A stretch of 64,000 bases of DNA from Davidsoniella eucalypti (taxonomy: Eukaryota; Ascomycota; Sordariomycetes; Microascales; Ceratocystidaceae). The notes under the pieces were generated by a model. It was not told the origin of the DNA. It made no database searches and saw only the letters and a program-made list of their open reading frames with translations. The translations under genes and the position numbers were made by a program. Positions 61,991 to 64,000 of the stretch are shown here, one piece after another. Position 1 is the first letter of the stretch; each line of letters starts with the position of its first letter. The DNA lies in contig RMBW01000040.1 of the NCBI GenBank assembly GCA_004009845.1, forward strand, positions 1 through 64,000. The letters run 5' to 3'.

Positions 61991-64000
61991 GATGAGATAG
62001 AAAGAGAGAGGACTAGTTTAAGAGACCTCAATAGATATAGATAAAGTTGTGGTCTAGTGGTATAGCAGAGAAAGATCAAGGAAAGGAGATGCTATGGCAG
62101 TAAATGAAGCATTAGATTAGCGATGGACGAAAAAAGTCACTTGGTGTGAAGCCGAATAAACAAAGACAAGAAAGCCAAACACCAGATATTGAGGAATGGA
62201 AAAATGAATGAAAAGGAAAAGAAAGACAATATCAAAATAAACAAGCCAAGCAAATAACGGGACAATTGATGGAAAAGGAATGGTGTGGTTTTGCTCTTGG
62301 TTGTTTCTTCGTAATCTTTTTGGCGACTTTCCTTTTAGGGAATGTAAAAAAATAAAAAAATAAAAAAAGACGGAGACGGTTGTTACGTCCCGAAAGAGAT
62401 AACTTTTGGAGATGTTCACGGAAAGAGCGCAATTGTCCAGAAAAAAAAGAAAGATGGTGTTTGATATTGGAAAGGAGGATAGCCCCAGTATTATATTTAT
62501 ACTAGTAGCGAATAACACTATTGCTAATCATTTATTGGATAAGCGTGTCTACTACTGTGCTACTATTAACAGTTAGAGAAACCCAACTCTGTACATTGGT
62601 GTATCTTTATATGTATTGGGGGTAAGGGGGCGATCCAATATTGCACATCTTAAGTTGTCTCGTCGACATTGTATGTATCATTTTCCAAGTTTTTAAGAAA
62701 TTGCATAAGCTGTCTTGTTAATTAAGGCAGTAAAGACAAAGCTGTATCAAAGCCCAGCTTCGAGATTTTCAACAGCATGCTCTAGTTGTTCTTGCGTGTC
62801 TCCTGTTTCTGAAACCTGAGCTAAACACTACCAAATCATAGATAGACGCTATTTATTCATGCGCCAGATATCAGAATACGTACATTGTTGCTACTACTCA
62901 ACAGCAATAGACAACTGTATTTCTTCGCTATATGTACGTGCTTGTCTGGCCTGGAAGCACAAACAACTATAAGATCTTTGTGTCATCAAACTTGATTTAT
63001 AAAGCTCGGCGCCTCATGATGTGGTCTTATCTATCACGAAAAAAAAGAAGAAGGCGGGAATTGCTCGGGAATTTGTTGGCCAACTATAGTTAGTCAACCA
63101 CTTCTTTTTTGTTCCTTCTAGATTATCCTTCAATGTGTTATTTTATGCCGTGATTTTCTCGTCTCATCTCGTGTTTTTTGTTCCATTTTCCCTTGTTCTT
63201 TAAGATTGATTGTGTCGCAAAAAAAAAAAAAAAAAAAAAAAAAAAAGACATCTAATTACCTACATTAAGAATCTAAGCGCAGAAAAAAAGGAAGCCAAGC
63301 CGTTCGTTTGCTGATATTTCTATCTGACTGCTCTATTAGCTTTCTTTCTATTAATTTTTTTTTGGTTTTGACTGTACCGAACTCTGACTAATACTGCCAA
63401 ATATTATTACTTTTTCATGTTACTGTTACATCAAAAAATTGAAGGCGGGCAATATATAACGCTAGTTGTATGTAAGAAGGTTGGATTTAACAACCAAAGG
63501 TACAACAATGGGACAATAGTGTCACTGCAGAATAAAGGTCAATACTGAAATAGGATAGCTACATATATACTGACGGATATACTGAAGTCTACTTGAGTTG
63601 TGTAATACTTTAACGGCAATGATCATTTATATAATCTGGCCGATCTCTGATATTGCCATATATGTATGTATGTACAACTATTTAGAACAATGTAACTAGA
63701 ATAGATAACTTGGTCAGATATGATAAATTCTAACTGTATATACGGTTATCAGGCTAACTAATTTTTCTCATCGAAATCAAGTCACAAGACCTCGTCATGA
63801 TGTTGGTTCATCGTCGAGAAATTGCGTAGGCCCTAGACTATACAACGTATGCAACTATAACTATTTATTGTACACGACCTTATAAAAATAGATCAAAAGT
63901 GCAGATATCAAAGTTTAGCACCTGAGCTAGGAGAGCATCAGAAAGAAATGTAGTTTTGTTATCAAAAATGATGGTCACTTAGATCTAAGCATATTATGCT
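61991..64000. other. Intergenic, no gene seen
   Basis: The upstream flank of the minus-strand proline-tract gene, then A/T-rich DNA with A-run arrays (about 62345-62369) and a 28-nt A tract at 63219-63246. The 133-codon minus frame at 62117-62518 is Phe/Ile/Leu-rich low complexity and is not supported. Confidence 0.6.
63219..63246 (+). repeat. 28-nt poly-A tract
   Basis: An uninterrupted run of 28 A after GTGTCGC. It could be a retroposition tail or a nucleosome-excluding tract; no source gene is visible upstream. Confidence 0.8.

Noticed and set aside
1..64000. CRISPR array, bacterial operon signals, or intact transposon
   Set aside because: No regularly spaced repeats, no ribosome-binding-site-linked gene strings, and no transposase, integrase or reverse-transcriptase motifs were seen on either strand.

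Overview
The window is nuclear DNA of a fungus. The recognisable genes are fungal: GWT1 (GPI-anchor inositol acyltransferase), a Kin4-type protein kinase, an EBP-type sterol isomerase, a Clampless-1-like protein and a CRN-like nuclease/kinase effector-family protein. Introns are short (about 46-250 bp) and usually have GTAAGT/GTATGT-type donors, with a CTAAC branch site in several, and leaders are pyrimidine-rich. The gene set and sparse coding suggest a non-yeast fungus, perhaps an early-diverging (zygomycete-grade) lineage. That placement is inference; the window has no diagnostic marker. Convincing coding sequence covers less than about 20% of the 64 kb, and much of the rest is A/T-rich with homopolymer tracts and decayed coding fragments.

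Layout: 1-25.1 kb is a gene desert with only weak, unassignable open stretches. 25.2-34.7 kb is a normal gene block: a Ser-rich coiled-coil protein (+), a Clampless-1-like protein (-) with a cryptic in-frame intron, and GWT1 (+). 35.6-43.2 kb looks like an accessory island: a two-exon CRN-like effector-family gene, a broken ankyrin-repeat gene, a frameshifted small secreted protein, tRNA-Gly(UCC), and two inverted, diverged copies of an unknown coding fragment. 43.3-49.7 kb is mostly non-coding and ends in a pyrimidine-rich leader for the Kin4-like kinase (49.7-52.9 kb). 54.6-57.7 kb holds a tentative multi-exon gene of unknown function and a five-exon EBP-type isomerase gene that is easily missed because its exons are short. 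A proline-rich gene of unknown function lies at 61.2-62.0 kb on the minus strand. The right end is non-coding.

The housekeeping genes act in separate processes: GPI anchoring and sterol synthesis in the ER, and mitotic or polarity signalling. They show no operon-like organisation. The most interesting unit is the 35.6-43.2 kb island. It combines an effector/conflict-type nuclease-kinase fusion (kinase motifs intact, nuclease motif apparently degenerate), decayed ankyrin and secreted-protein genes and an inverted gene duplication, which is the signature of a fast birth-and-death locus.
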